Positions 7,894 to 15,130 of a stretch of 57,411 nt of DNA are shown piece after piece. Position 1 is the stretch's first letter. Every line of letters begins with the position of its first letter. A program made the position numbers and the translations under genes. The stretch covers positions 1 through 57,411 of the forward strand of contig CAMLFH010000029.1 of the NCBI GenBank assembly GCA_946479285.1. Reading direction: 5' to 3'. The notes beneath the pieces are model-generated. The model was not told the DNA's origin and did no database searches. It saw only the letters and a list, made by a program, of their open reading frames with translations. This DNA is from an uncultured Flavobacteriales bacterium. GTDB lineage: Bacteria > Bacteroidota > Bacteroidia > Flavobacteriales > Crocinitomicaceae.

Positions 7894-9258
7894 TTACATT
7901 TTAGAATACTGTTCCGCAAACTCAACCATATCCAATGACATTTTGGTCATTTCGTGAAGAGGAAGTTTGTTGGGCTTGAATTTTATTTGCCCCTGAAGCA
8001 TAAAATCGTTTACTTTTTTAGGAGTTACTTTTAGCTGAACAAAGTCCGTACTCTTTAGAAATTCGTTGAATACCCGAACCGGCCCCATATTTTCAATGAC
8101 TGCGGTTACAAATGTTCCACCGTATACTTTCGTTACTTTTTCCAGGTTTCCTTTCAAAGACAAAATTTCATTTCCTGAATAAGGAATAACGGATTTTGGA
8201 TCAACTCCTATAAAATAGGTGTTTGGCGAAAGTTGCTTTAAATGATAAATGGTGCTTCCAAAATTCAGACTCAAACCCGGACCCTGAACCGACTCCGGAA
8301 AAGCTTTCCACAATTCCGTTACATCACAGTTCGTTTTTGTTTGAACAATCAAATTCATTTGCGGGACAAGCAAAAAACCGAAGGTATTTGGCATGTTCTC
8401 TTTAGAGTCTTCCAAATTAGTCCCGTTGAAGTCCATTGCAAAAGCTTGTACATCTTTAAACACAAACAATCCTTTTGGCAGGAAATTCAATAAAGTATCA
8501 GGTAATTTTTCGGGGATTAAACGCGAATAGACGTAAACTCCTTTTGGTTTTAATCCGAATTTTAATCCCGGTCCTATTTTCTTGCGATAGGCTACCAAAC
8601 CTTCCAGCATGATCTCATTATCCTGGTGTTGAACAGATAAGTTAACAGAAGAAAAAGCACTGGTTACAGGCATTTTCTTTAAATCCAAAGCGATAAATTC
8701 ATTCTTTTCCGGAGCGGCTTTTTTTAATTCTACAAACGGAATATTCAGAATTTCATTCAGAGTGGACTGAAGGTTGGCACGGTCCTTTTTTCCTTTGGTT
8801 TGTTGAATAAATAAAGCGCAATCCCCTTTTGCAGAACCAGCTTGGTTTGATTTACAATAAGCGGCAATATTTTTATTGAACGCACCCGAATTAGTGGTTT
8901 GAACAGCAACCAGCAAGAAACTTTCTTCACCTCTTTGAATGCTGTAAAGCACAACATCTTCTTGTAAATCAATGTAAAGTGATTTTTTATTCGAATCAGG
9001 ATTGAGGTTTTTTTCGATCAGTTCGCGCACTTTCAAAATGAAGGCATCGTCTTTTTCTGCAAATAAGGTGTTGTAAATTTCTTTCTTAACGAATGATTCG
9101 GCATCGAGCCTTAAAACCCAATTTGCATCATCAGGAACCGGAACATGCGGGTTATTTTGGTTGCTTGAAAGAAAATTCAGACAAATAAAAATCAATATAC
9201 TGGAGGCTGTAAGTAGCACTACAAGGAAAGCTGCATAAAAGCGTTTTTTTATTTGCAT
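7894..9258 (-). CDS. Membrane-anchored protein of unknown function, 454 aa
   Basis: One N-terminal transmembrane helix at about residues 9-30 follows a basic MQIKKR start, so the remaining 420 residues face the periplasm. This domain begins with a DANWVLRLDAESF segment and has repeated beta strands with Phe/Leu/Lys but no recognised motif. The start lies 41 nt from the divergent acyltransferase gene; a near-match to the -7 box (TACCTTTA at 9269-9262) abuts it. I cannot assign a role. Confidence 0.65.
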   Translation of the reverse strand: MQIKKRFYAAFLVVLLTASSILIFICLNFLSSNQNNPHVPVPDDANWVLRLDAESFVKKEIYNTLFAEKDDAFILKVRELIEKNLNPDSNKKSLYIDLQEDVVLYSIQRGEESFLLVAVQTTNSGAFNKNIAAYCKSNQAGSAKGDCALFIQQTKGKKDRANLQSTLNEILNIPFVELKKAAPEKNEFIALDLKKMPVTSAFSSVNLSVQHQDNEIMLEGLVAYRKKIGPGLKFGLKPKGVYVYSRLIPEKLPDTLLNFLPKGLFVFKDVQAFAMDFNGTNLEDSKENMPNTFGFLLVPQMNLIVQTKTNCDVTELWKAFPESVQGPGLSLNFGSTIYHLKQLSPNTYFIGVDPKSVIPYSGNEILSLKGNLEKVTKVYGGTFVTAVIENMGPVRVFNEFLKSTDFVQLKVTPKKVNDFMLQGQIKFKPNKLPLHEMTKMSLDMVEFAEQYSKM

Positions 9259-9287
9259 GGCATAAAGGTAATTTTTTATTGAAAGTG

Positions 9288-9295
9288 TAACTTTG
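9288..9295 (+). promoter_or_regulatory. Candidate -7 box for the acyltransferase gene
   Basis: Perfect TAACTTTG ending 4 nt before the ATG at 9300. With the start point expected a few bases downstream, the mRNA would be leaderless. No good -33 box is seen. Confidence 0.45.
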
Positions 9296-9299
9296 TTTC

Positions 9300-9857
9300 A
9301 TGGGAAAATTCTTTTTCTGGTTCATTAAGCTATTTGGTTGGAAAATAGATGATCATGTTCCAACCGGCGTAAATAAAGCAGTTGTGGTCATGGGGCCGCA
9401 TACATCCAATTGGGATTTTGTGATTGGAAAAATTGCATTCGCTCATTATAAAGTGAATGCTAAATTCTTAATCAAGAAAGATTTATTCTTTTTCCCCTTA
9501 GGTCTTTTACTGAAAGCAATGGGCGGGATACCGGTTGACCGCAAAAAAAACAACAATATAACCGAGCAGGCTGTAAACTATTTTAAAGACCACGAAAAGT
9601 GTTTCATGGTTTTCACCCCGGAAGGAACAAGAGGATATCAGCCGAAATGGAAAAAAGGTTTTTATTACATCGCAGAACAGGCTAAAGTTCCGATTTACAT
9701 TGGTTACATTGATTATAAAAAGAAAATCGGCGGATTCCATTCTTTATTTGTTCCAACGGGAGACGTTGATGCGGATATTAAATATTTGAAAGGTATCTTG
9801 TCACAGTATACCGGGAAAGTTCCTGAGAACGGTATTAGAAAAGAAGAAATCGAATAG
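9300..9857 (+). CDS. 1-acylglycerol-3-phosphate acyltransferase-like (PlsC family)
   Basis: A 185-residue membrane-associated acyltransferase. The catalytic HxxxxD motif is HTSNWD (His34, Asp39), and the glycerophosphate-binding motif appears as TPEGTRG near residue 105. Length is short for PlsC (about 240), as in the small flavobacterial glycerol acyltransferase group. The likely role is phospholipid or aminolipid acylation at the inner membrane. It is followed 36 nt downstream by the HipA-like kinase gene in the same direction, so co-transcription is plausible. Confidence 0.8.
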   Translation: MGKFFFWFIKLFGWKIDDHVPTGVNKAVVVMGPHTSNWDFVIGKIAFAHYKVNAKFLIKKDLFFFPLGLLLKAMGGIPVDRKKNNNITEQAVNYFKDHEKCFMVFTPEGTRGYQPKWKKGFYYIAEQAKVPIYIGYIDYKKKIGGFHSLFVPTGDVDADIKYLKGILSQYTGKVPENGIRKEEIE

Positions 9858-9893
9858 TTCGCGAATCTTGCGGACAAAATTGGAGATTTAGAC

Positions 9894-10682
9894 ATGTCAG
9901 AATTTTTAAGAACAGTAAATGTTACCCGGTACATTTCGCCTTTGCGCGAAGGTGGTTCACTGCCTGCATTGGTCGATGCCGATGACGATTTTAAGTATGT
10001 ACTGAAATTCAGAGGGGCCGGACATGGTGTGAAAGCACTGATCTCCGAATTTTTAGGCGGCGAAATTGCACGCATGCTGGGTTTTAAGGTTCCGGAATTG
10101 GTTTTTGTGAACCTGGATGAAGATTTTGGCCGCTCGGAAGCGGATGAAGAAATACAGGATTTGCTGCGCGCCAGTCACGGATTGAATCTTGGACTGCACT
10201 TTCTTTCCGGGGCAATTACTTTTGATCCGGTAGTGACGAAAGTAGACGAAGAAACAGCTTCCCGCATTGTTTGGCTGGATGCATTTATTACGAACATTGA
10301 TCGCACTTTCCGGAATACCAATATGCTGATCTGGAAAAAAGAATTGTGGCTGATCGATCACGGGGCTTCGTTCTATTTTCACCATACCTGGGAAAACTGG
10401 GAGAAAACCGCACAAAGTAACTTTATGTACGTGAAAGATCATGTACTGCTTCCACAGGCGTCAAAAATGGATGAAGCGGATACCTTTGCACATTCCAAAC
10501 TGGATGAAGAAAAATTAGCCGCTTTGGTAGACGCACTTCCCGAATCCTGGTTGAACTGGGAAGATCCGGAACTAACTCCGGATGAAATCAAAAACGTGTA
10601 TAAAGAGTTTTTAAGCATTCGTCTGAAGAACTCCATCAATTTTGTAAACGAAGCTAAAAATGCCCGAAATGTTCTTATATGA
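9894..10682 (+). CDS. HipA-like kinase family protein
   Basis: A 262-residue member of the short HipA-like (HipA_2) kinase family. It keeps a kinase-like core: Lys38 in YVLKF, a catalytic loop NIDRTFRN (Asp136, Asn141) and a metal-binding LIDHGAS (Asp155). It lacks the N-terminal subdomain and the DNA-binding HipB partner of the classical HipAB toxin-antitoxin pair. Its 3' end overlaps the DUF3037 gene by 23 nt, a pairing I recall from many genomes, suggesting that the two proteins act together. Substrate unknown; classical HipA phosphorylates glutamyl-tRNA synthetase, but that cannot be transferred to this subfamily. Confidence 0.8.
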   Translation: MSEFLRTVNVTRYISPLREGGSLPALVDADDDFKYVLKFRGAGHGVKALISEFLGGEIARMLGFKVPELVFVNLDEDFGRSEADEEIQDLLRASHGLNLGLHFLSGAITFDPVVTKVDEETASRIVWLDAFITNIDRTFRNTNMLIWKKELWLIDHGASFYFHHTWENWEKTAQSNFMYVKDHVLLPQASKMDEADTFAHSKLDEEKLAALVDALPESWLNWEDPELTPDEIKNVYKEFLSIRLKNSINFVNEAKNARNVLI

Positions 10683-11043
10683 ATACGCAGTAATACGCCT
10701 GGTCCCGCAGGTTGAACGCGAAGAATTCATCAATGTGGGTGTTATCCTGTTTTCGAAAAAGCAAAAATTCATCCAAACAAAGATTGAGCTTCCAGAAGAG
10801 CGTTTGAAATTATTTAAATGTGAAATGGACCTGGAGCAGGTTCAAGCAAATTTAAAAGCTTTTGAATGGATCGCTTCAGGATCAAAGCAAGGCGGACCAA
10901 TTGCCTGCGAAGAATTACCGGAACGCTTCCGCTGGCTCACGGCAGTAAGAAGTTCTATTATCCAGACTTCACGTCCGCATCCGGGAAAGACCGGTGATTT
11001 GGAGAAAGAAATAGCGCGGTTGTTTGCAGAATATGTGGAATAA
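10660..11043 (+). CDS. DUF3037 family protein
   Basis: A 127-residue protein with the DUF3037 signature: an N-terminal YEYAVIRLVPQVEREEFINV segment, a VGVILFS strand and a C-terminal PHPG-containing helix. Function unknown. It begins inside the last 23 nt of the HipA-like kinase gene, in another frame; an alternative ATG three codons downstream (10669) would still overlap. The tight overlap implies translational coupling and probably a shared complex or regulatory relationship with the kinase. Confidence 0.8.
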   Translation: MPEMFLYEYAVIRLVPQVEREEFINVGVILFSKKQKFIQTKIELPEERLKLFKCEMDLEQVQANLKAFEWIASGSKQGGPIACEELPERFRWLTAVRSSIIQTSRPHPGKTGDLEKEIARLFAEYVE

Positions 11044-11100
11044 AAACACTCAAAGAAAACAATACTTAACCAACTGAAATAAGTTTAAATCCTCAAAAGC

Positions 11101-12063
11101 ATGCAGTCAGAAAAAAAGGAAAACGCTTCAAAAAGGTTACATGCAAGGAACAGAAACCGGGATCGGTACGATTTAAATGCACTTTTGATTTCTAATCCTG
11201 AATTGAAAGAGTATGTAAAACCCAACCATTTTGGAGATGATTCGATCGACTTTTCAAGTCCTGCTGCGGTGAAATTATTGAATAAAGCCTTACTCAACCA
11301 TTACTACGGAATAGCGAATTGGGATTTCCCGGATGAGAATTTATGTCCACCAATACCCGGGCGAGCGGATTACCTGCATCACATAGCGGATTTATTGGCT
11401 GAAACCAATTTTGGTGTCATCCCGGTAGGAGAAACCTTCACGTGTCTGGATATTGGAGTTGGTGCAAGCTGTATTTATCCCATTATTGGAGTGACAGAAT
11501 TTGACTGGAAATTTATAGGAAGCGATATTGATCCAAAATCAATTGCGTCAGCGCAGCATATTGTGGATGCAAATGAATCTCTTCAAAAAATGGTTTCGTT
11601 CAGGCTGCAGAAAAATCCAAGGGCTGTTTTTCGGGGAATCATTACTGATTCGGATAAAATTGATTTAACGATTTGTAATCCGCCGTTTCATACTTCGCTG
11701 GAAGATGCCCAGGAAGGAACCCGCAGAAAAATCAAGAATTTATCCGGAAAAACAGAAAAAACTCCGGTACTCAATTTTGCGGGGAACGGGAATGAATTAG
11801 TCTTTAACGGTGGCGAATTTCAGTTCATCCAAAATATGATTTCGGATAGCAAGCTGGTTGCGAAAAACTGTTTTTGGTTTTCAACTTTGGTATCCAAACA
11901 ATCGAATCTGAAAGGAATTTATAGGTCATTAGAACAAAATGGCGCCATTCAGATCAAAACGCTGGCCATGGGAACCGGTAACAAATCAAGCCGAATTGTA
12001 GCCTGGACTTTTCTGTCTAAACCAGAACAAAAAGAGTGGCGTGAAACACGTTGGAAAAAATAA
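11101..12063 (+). CDS. rlmF: 23S rRNA m6A1618 methyltransferase RlmF
   Basis: A SAM-dependent N6-adenine methyltransferase modifying A1618 of 23S rRNA. The family hallmarks are clear: LHARNRNRDRYD near the N-terminus, the FSSPAAVKLLNKALL helix, GRADYLHHIADLL, the SAM-binding CLDIGVGASCIYPIIG loop and the catalytic NPPF at about residue 196. Length of 320 is close to the E. coli enzyme (308). It starts 57 nt after the DUF3037 gene. Confidence 0.93.
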   Translation: MQSEKKENASKRLHARNRNRDRYDLNALLISNPELKEYVKPNHFGDDSIDFSSPAAVKLLNKALLNHYYGIANWDFPDENLCPPIPGRADYLHHIADLLAETNFGVIPVGETFTCLDIGVGASCIYPIIGVTEFDWKFIGSDIDPKSIASAQHIVDANESLQKMVSFRLQKNPRAVFRGIITDSDKIDLTICNPPFHTSLEDAQEGTRRKIKNLSGKTEKTPVLNFAGNGNELVFNGGEFQFIQNMISDSKLVAKNCFWFSTLVSKQSNLKGIYRSLEQNGAIQIKTLAMGTGNKSSRIVAWTFLSKPEQKEWRETRWKK

Positions 12064-12148
12064 AAGTAGAACTGTTTGCTCTTTTTAGATCAGCGTGGCG
12101 AAATGATCAGGTAGGAACGATGCCTTGATAATTGATGATTTTCGCGTG

Positions 12149-12337
12149 TTATTTCTTAAAAGAATCTGTTCTCTTGTCATATCCATACGGACAATGTCTG
12201 CAACCGCTTTTACAACAATGTCCGCGCTTTAAATGATACTTTTCCGTAAAAACAATATAACCTTCCGGGGTATAATAAAAGTCATCCGGTTCTAAACCAT
12301 TATTTTTGGGGAGCGGACGAAAGTCATCATCAATCAT
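12149..12337 (-). CDS. DUF5522 family cysteine-rich small protein
   Basis: A 62-residue protein whose second half reads FTEKYHLKRGHCCKSGCRHC, with four Cys and two His in a compact arrangement suited to binding zinc or an Fe-S cluster. This is the DUF5522 signature, common in Bacteroidota and in eukaryotic relatives; function unknown. It is divergent from the PLP enzyme at 12358, and a perfect -7 box ends 4 nt before its ATG. Confidence 0.75.
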   Translation of the reverse strand: MIDDDFRPLPKNNGLEPDDFYYTPEGYIVFTEKYHLKRGHCCKSGCRHCPYGYDKRTDSFKK

Positions 12338-12341
12338 AATA

Positions 12342-12349
12342 CAAAATTA
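12342..12349 (-). promoter_or_regulatory. Candidate -7 box for the DUF5522 gene
   Basis: Minus-strand TAATTTTG (TAnnTTTG match) ending 4 nt before the start codon at 12337; again suggests a leaderless mRNA. No -33 box with standard spacing. Confidence 0.4.
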
Positions 12350-12357
12350 CGCATTTC

Positions 12358-13266
12358 ATGGAGCTATTCGATACTTCCAAATCTGTTTTACAGGAAATCG
12401 GGCTAAACGCTGATCAATTCCCGAATGCGCGCTTGCTTGTAAAACGCGATGATCTGATCCACCCGGAAGTATCCGGCAATAAGTGGCGAAAGTTGAAGTT
12501 TACGATTGAATTGGTGAACTACCAGAAAAAAGACGGAATTCTGACTTTCGGCGGAGCTTATTCGAACCATTTATTGGCTGTTGCAGCTGCTTGTAAGCTA
12601 GCGGGATTAAAATCTATTGGAGTTGTGCGCGGAGATGAATTGACCGCAGAAAGCAATAAAAACCTGAAGCGCTGTTCGGAACTGGGAATGGAATTGATCT
12701 TCGCTTCCCGTGAATCGTACGACGAACGGGAAGAAAAAAGCTGCCAGGAAGGCTGGAAAGAAGCCCATCCAACTTATTTGTTAGTGCCGGAAGGTGGTGC
12801 AAATTATTACGGAATGGTTGGCTGCCAGGAAATTGTTAAAGAACTTCCCGGCAAGATCGATCACTTATTCGTTGCGCAGGGAACAACGACTACCAGCTGC
12901 GGTTTACTGCTTGGTTCGGATGAAGAAACAAGTTTACATGTGGTCCCGGTTTTGAAAGGTTTTGACTCCATTGCCGAAATGCGGAAACTGCTTTTTCCTT
13001 TCCTGATCGATGAAGAAATCATCCATGAATACCTGGAAAGGGTAGAAGTACATTCCGAAGCACATTTTGGCGGCTATGGAAAATGGACTTCGGAATTGCT
13101 TGATTTTATAACCGAATGCAAAATGAAATTCGATCTGCCTTTAGATAAGATCTACACCGGAAAAGCATTCTACGCGACGATGGAATGGTTGAAAGACCAG
13201 AAGTTTGAAACACCCCAAACCATTGTTTTCCTGCATACGGGTGGATTGCAAAATGGCAGTATTTGA
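12358..13266 (+). CDS. ACC deaminase/D-cysteine desulfhydrase family PLP enzyme
   Basis: A 302-residue fold type II PLP enzyme. The PLP lysine lies in VSGNKWRKLK (near residue 43), with the SNHLLAVAAACKLAG substrate-pocket helix and a C-terminal FLHTGG motif typical of the family. Members open 1-aminocyclopropane-1-carboxylate or release sulfide from D-cysteine; in Bacteroidota without ethylene biology, D-cysteine desulfhydrase-like detoxification is more likely. It ends in the repeat-rich gap before the convergent flavoprotein gene. Confidence 0.82.
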   Translation: MELFDTSKSVLQEIGLNADQFPNARLLVKRDDLIHPEVSGNKWRKLKFTIELVNYQKKDGILTFGGAYSNHLLAVAAACKLAGLKSIGVVRGDELTAESNKNLKRCSELGMELIFASRESYDEREEKSCQEGWKEAHPTYLLVPEGGANYYGMVGCQEIVKELPGKIDHLFVAQGTTTTSCGLLLGSDEETSLHVVPVLKGFDSIAEMRKLLFPFLIDEEIIHEYLERVEVHSEAHFGGYGKWTSELLDFITECKMKFDLPLDKIYTGKAFYATMEWLKDQKFETPQTIVFLHTGGLQNGSI

Positions 13267-13267
13267 T

Positions 13268-13420
13268 TTCCTCCCTCTTAGTTCCCCTCCAAAGGGGGAA
13301 ATCGAAAGTTCACCTTTACTGCTAGATTCGTTCTTCGAAATTTTAAAATTCAGGAAATACTTCTCTTTTTAAAGAGGATTAAAAACTCCCCCTTTGGAGG
13401 GGGATGAAGGGGGAGGAAAA
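13268..13420. repeat. Pair of CCTCCAAAGGGGG repeats in inverted orientation
   Basis: The gap between two convergent genes holds one copy of TTCCCCTCCAAAGGGGGAAA (13281-13300) and, inverted at 13385-13419, its counterpart (CCCCCTTTGGAGGGGG then GGGGGAGGA). Each copy is a small hairpin and together they could form a longer one, which may terminate both genes. A third copy lies at 39181-39212. This unit is a common dispersed intergenic repeat in Bacteroidota. Confidence 0.75.
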
Positions 13421-13422
13421 AG

Positions 13423-14004
13423 TTATCTCATCTGTCGTCCCCAATTCTCCGCTTTTTGAAGCCATTTCTCCCGCATTTCAGGCTTAGAACCTTTAATTAT
13501 TCCGATATAACTCACTTTCACCGGACTAACCCCGCAGAATTTCAGCACAGAACGTTTCAACTGATTCACACTCGGTCTTCCGAAATAAAAGCGGTAGAAC
13601 CAGCCTGGTTGATCTAAAGTCGTAATGATGTGCGCTGTTTTCCCCTTTAGAAGTTTATCCCAAAGCGAGGAGTTTTCCCGGTATTGAAAAGCAAATCCCG
13701 GAAGGAATAATCGGTCGATAAATCCTTTGGTGATTGCAGGGAGTCCGCCCCACCAAACCGGGTGGATCCAAACCAACTGATCAGCCCAGGTAATTTTCTC
13801 CCAGGCTTCCAATAAATCCGGTTCCAATTCTGTTCTTTTTTGGTAGCCGAATTGCAGGTTTGGGTTAAAATCCAGTTCAGCGATAACGATTTCTTTGACT
13901 TCAGCGTCTGAATAGGAAGCTCCTTTTTTGTAGGCTTCTGCCAGGCCATAATTGAAGGATGCTTTATTGGGATGTCCGTTGATAATTAAGATCTTTTTGC
14001 TCAT
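13423..14004 (-). CDS. NAD(P)H-dependent oxidoreductase, flavodoxin-like (NQO family)
   Basis: A 193-residue flavoprotein of the Flavodoxin_2/NAD(P)H quinone reductase family (MdaB/YwrO/KefF type). Motifs: KKILIINGHPNKASFNYGLA binds FMN/FAD phosphate, and WIHPVWWGGLPAITKGFIDR is the signature flavin-contacting loop. It probably reduces quinones or electrophiles in the cytoplasm. The ATG at 14004 is chosen because a -7 box lies at 14027-14020; the upstream start at 14022 would fall inside it. It sits beside a divergent-side Crp-type regulator transcribed in the same direction 55 nt upstream, which may control it. Confidence 0.85.
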   Translation of the reverse strand: MSKKILIINGHPNKASFNYGLAEAYKKGASYSDAEVKEIVIAELDFNPNLQFGYQKRTELEPDLLEAWEKITWADQLVWIHPVWWGGLPAITKGFIDRLFLPGFAFQYRENSSLWDKLLKGKTAHIITTLDQPGWFYRFYFGRPSVNQLKRSVLKFCGVSPVKVSYIGIIKGSKPEMREKWLQKAENWGRQMR

Positions 14005-14019
14005 TATTTTTCTTTTGAG

Positions 14020-14027
14020 CAAAGCTA
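14020..14027 (-). promoter_or_regulatory. Candidate -7 box for the flavoprotein gene
   Basis: Minus-strand TAGCTTTG, a perfect TAnnTTTG match, 15 nt upstream of the ATG at 14004. No clear -33 box. It indicates that the gene can be transcribed separately from the regulator gene upstream. Confidence 0.45.
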
Positions 14028-14059
14028 CTTTCAGGCATTTCCCTAAAAAAGGACATTTG

Positions 14060-14629
14060 TCACAAAACGATTGCCTTACGAATCCGCGTTAAATGCCGTT
14101 GGGTAATTCCTAAGTAGGAGGAAAGGTGCTGCAAAGAAATTTTCTGAATGTATTCCGGCTGCTCTTTGATCAGGTTTTCATAACGTTCGGGGGCAGAATC
14201 GCGCTGCAATTGGAAAACGCGTCCTTCCAGTTCCAGGTACTGCTGTTCGGCCATAATCTTCAGGAAATGGATCCACGCCGGATTTTTCGTCAAAAGCAAA
14301 TCAATTTGATCTTTTGGGATTACCAACACTTCTGCATCAGAAAGTGCCTGGATATATTCCACACTTCCATTCCCGGTAATGAAAGCAGAATAGGCAGCCA
14401 TCATATCGCCGGGAAAGCGAAAGCAATAAGTCATCTCGTTGCCGTTCGGAGTAAGGTAGAATGAACGGAAAACACCGCTTTCAATAAATGCCACTTCCGA
14501 ACATTTTTGTCCTTCCTGCACGAAATAAGCTCCTTTTTTCAGGGTTCGTTTCGAAAAAAGGAGAATGGCTTCGTCCATTTCGGATTCTGTAAAGAGATTG
14601 AATTGCGTTAAGAAGGGTTTTAATTGCAT
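14060..14629 (-). CDS. Crp/Fnr-type cyclic-nucleotide-binding regulator
   Basis: A 189-residue cytoplasmic regulator. Residues 1-120 form the cNMP-binding-like beta roll (LKKGAYFVQEGQKCSEVAFIES and a PGDMMAAYSAF turn); residues of about 160-185 are a winged HTH (ISLQHLSSYLGITQRHLTRI). The phosphate-binding loop lacks the strict GE.......R(S/T)A arrangement of cAMP receptors, so its ligand, if any, is not predictable. Proteins of this type in Bacteroidota often sit beside the reductase or transporter gene they regulate; here it precedes the flavoprotein gene. A palindrome 22 nt upstream may be its own operator. Confidence 0.85.
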   Translation of the reverse strand: MQLKPFLTQFNLFTESEMDEAILLFSKRTLKKGAYFVQEGQKCSEVAFIESGVFRSFYLTPNGNEMTYCFRFPGDMMAAYSAFITGNGSVEYIQALSDAEVLVIPKDQIDLLLTKNPAWIHFLKIMAEQQYLELEGRVFQLQRDSAPERYENLIKEQPEYIQKISLQHLSSYLGITQRHLTRIRKAIVL

Positions 14630-14650
14630 GAAACGAAATTACGAATTCCC

Positions 14651-14668
14651 AACCAGTGTTGTCTGGTT
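14651..14668. promoter_or_regulatory. Palindrome AACCAG-N6-CTGGTT, candidate operator
   Basis: A perfect 6-bp inverted repeat with a 6-nt spacer 22 nt upstream of the Crp-type regulator start. Two half sites separated by about 6 nt match the geometry bound by Crp/Fnr dimers, although the half-site sequence is not the E. coli one. It might instead belong to the adjoining structured region. Confidence 0.35.
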
Positions 14669-14716
14669 TAAAACCTCGTACCGCACATTCACCCTCTCAT
14701 TTCTCCAGCAATTTCC

Positions 14717-14873
14717 ACCTTACCTGCGGTTTATTGCCTTGTGAGGCAAACCTCCGTCTTCACCCGCGGCAGCGGGCTCTTGTCATTGCCACAAAAAGGT
14801 GGAGCCAAGAACTAGCGAAGCTAGAGAAGACGAAACAACGACAAACGTTAGAGCGAAAGTTGTAAGGTAAGGT
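14717..14873. ncRNA. Multibranched structured element (domain 1), unidentified
   Basis: Nested complementary segments form a cloverleaf-like fold. Outer helix: ACCTTACCT (14717-14725) with AGGTAAGGT (14865-14873). Hairpin TTGCCT/AGGCAA (14734-14749). Helix CGTCTTC (14755-14761) with GAAGACG (14826-14832), enclosing hairpins CCCGC/GCGGG (14763-14776), CCAC/GTGG (14789-14802) and CTAGC/GCTAG (14812-14824). A further helix is ACAAC/GTTGT (14835-14863). No credible ORF is present. It may be an RNA or a DNA palindromic element; the strand is unknown, though a candidate promoter at 15017-15024 would transcribe it leftward. Confidence 0.5.
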
Positions 14874-14882
14874 CTAGGCATG

Positions 14883-15002
14883 GGTAAACCAATCGACCTG
14901 TTAGCAGGGTATGACAGAATTTTCCATAAACTCAGCGTACCGCCTCAAACAGTATGGAAAATTTACTGTCATTTACTGCACAGGTGCCCGATCTTGTTTA
15001 CC
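14883..15002. ncRNA. Long imperfect hairpin (domain 2), unidentified
   Basis: A 120-nt imperfect palindrome with collinear helices: GGTAAAC/GTTTACC (14883-14889 with 14996-15002), ATCG/CGAT, ACCTG/CAGGT (14896-14900 with 14981-14985), GCAG/CTGC, TGACAG/CTGTCA (14912-14917 with 14966-14971), and an 11-bp AATTTTCCATA helix (14918-14928 with 14953-14963). The apical loop is 24 nt. It lies next to domain 1 with 9 nt between, in a region without genes. Confidence 0.5.
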
Positions 15003-15016
15003 TAATCGCCATTATT

Positions 15017-15024
15017 CAAAATTA
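15017..15024 (-). promoter_or_regulatory. Candidate -7 box firing into the structured region
   Basis: Minus-strand TAATTTTG, a TAnnTTTG match. The expected start (about 15011) is some 10 nt before the outer helix of the long hairpin. A weak -33 element (TTTA, 15050-15047) is 22 nt upstream. No protein gene follows before the Crp-type regulator. Confidence 0.35.
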
Positions 15025-15130
15025 GTAAGCTGAACGATTTAAGTGCTAAATTTCACGGTCATATAATGGGATTTCCAATGCCGTACTCGATCATGAAATG
15101 CTGTGTCAATACATTTTACGAAAAGTTAAG

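Noticed and set aside
10053..10442. 129-codon minus-strand frame in the HipA-like gene
   Set aside because: Shadow of a strongly conserved kinase gene; no recognisable protein features.
14640..14760. RNase P RNA-like segment (minus strand GGGTGAATGTGCGGTA)
   Set aside because: One segment looks like the AGGGTGAAA...GGTAAGAG core, but the GAGGAAAGTCC and ACAGAA/GGCTTA regions are missing and there is no room for them.
14656..14865. Open frame of 69 codons on the plus strand
   Set aside because: It runs through the hairpins of the structured region, has no domain, and its composition follows the repeats.
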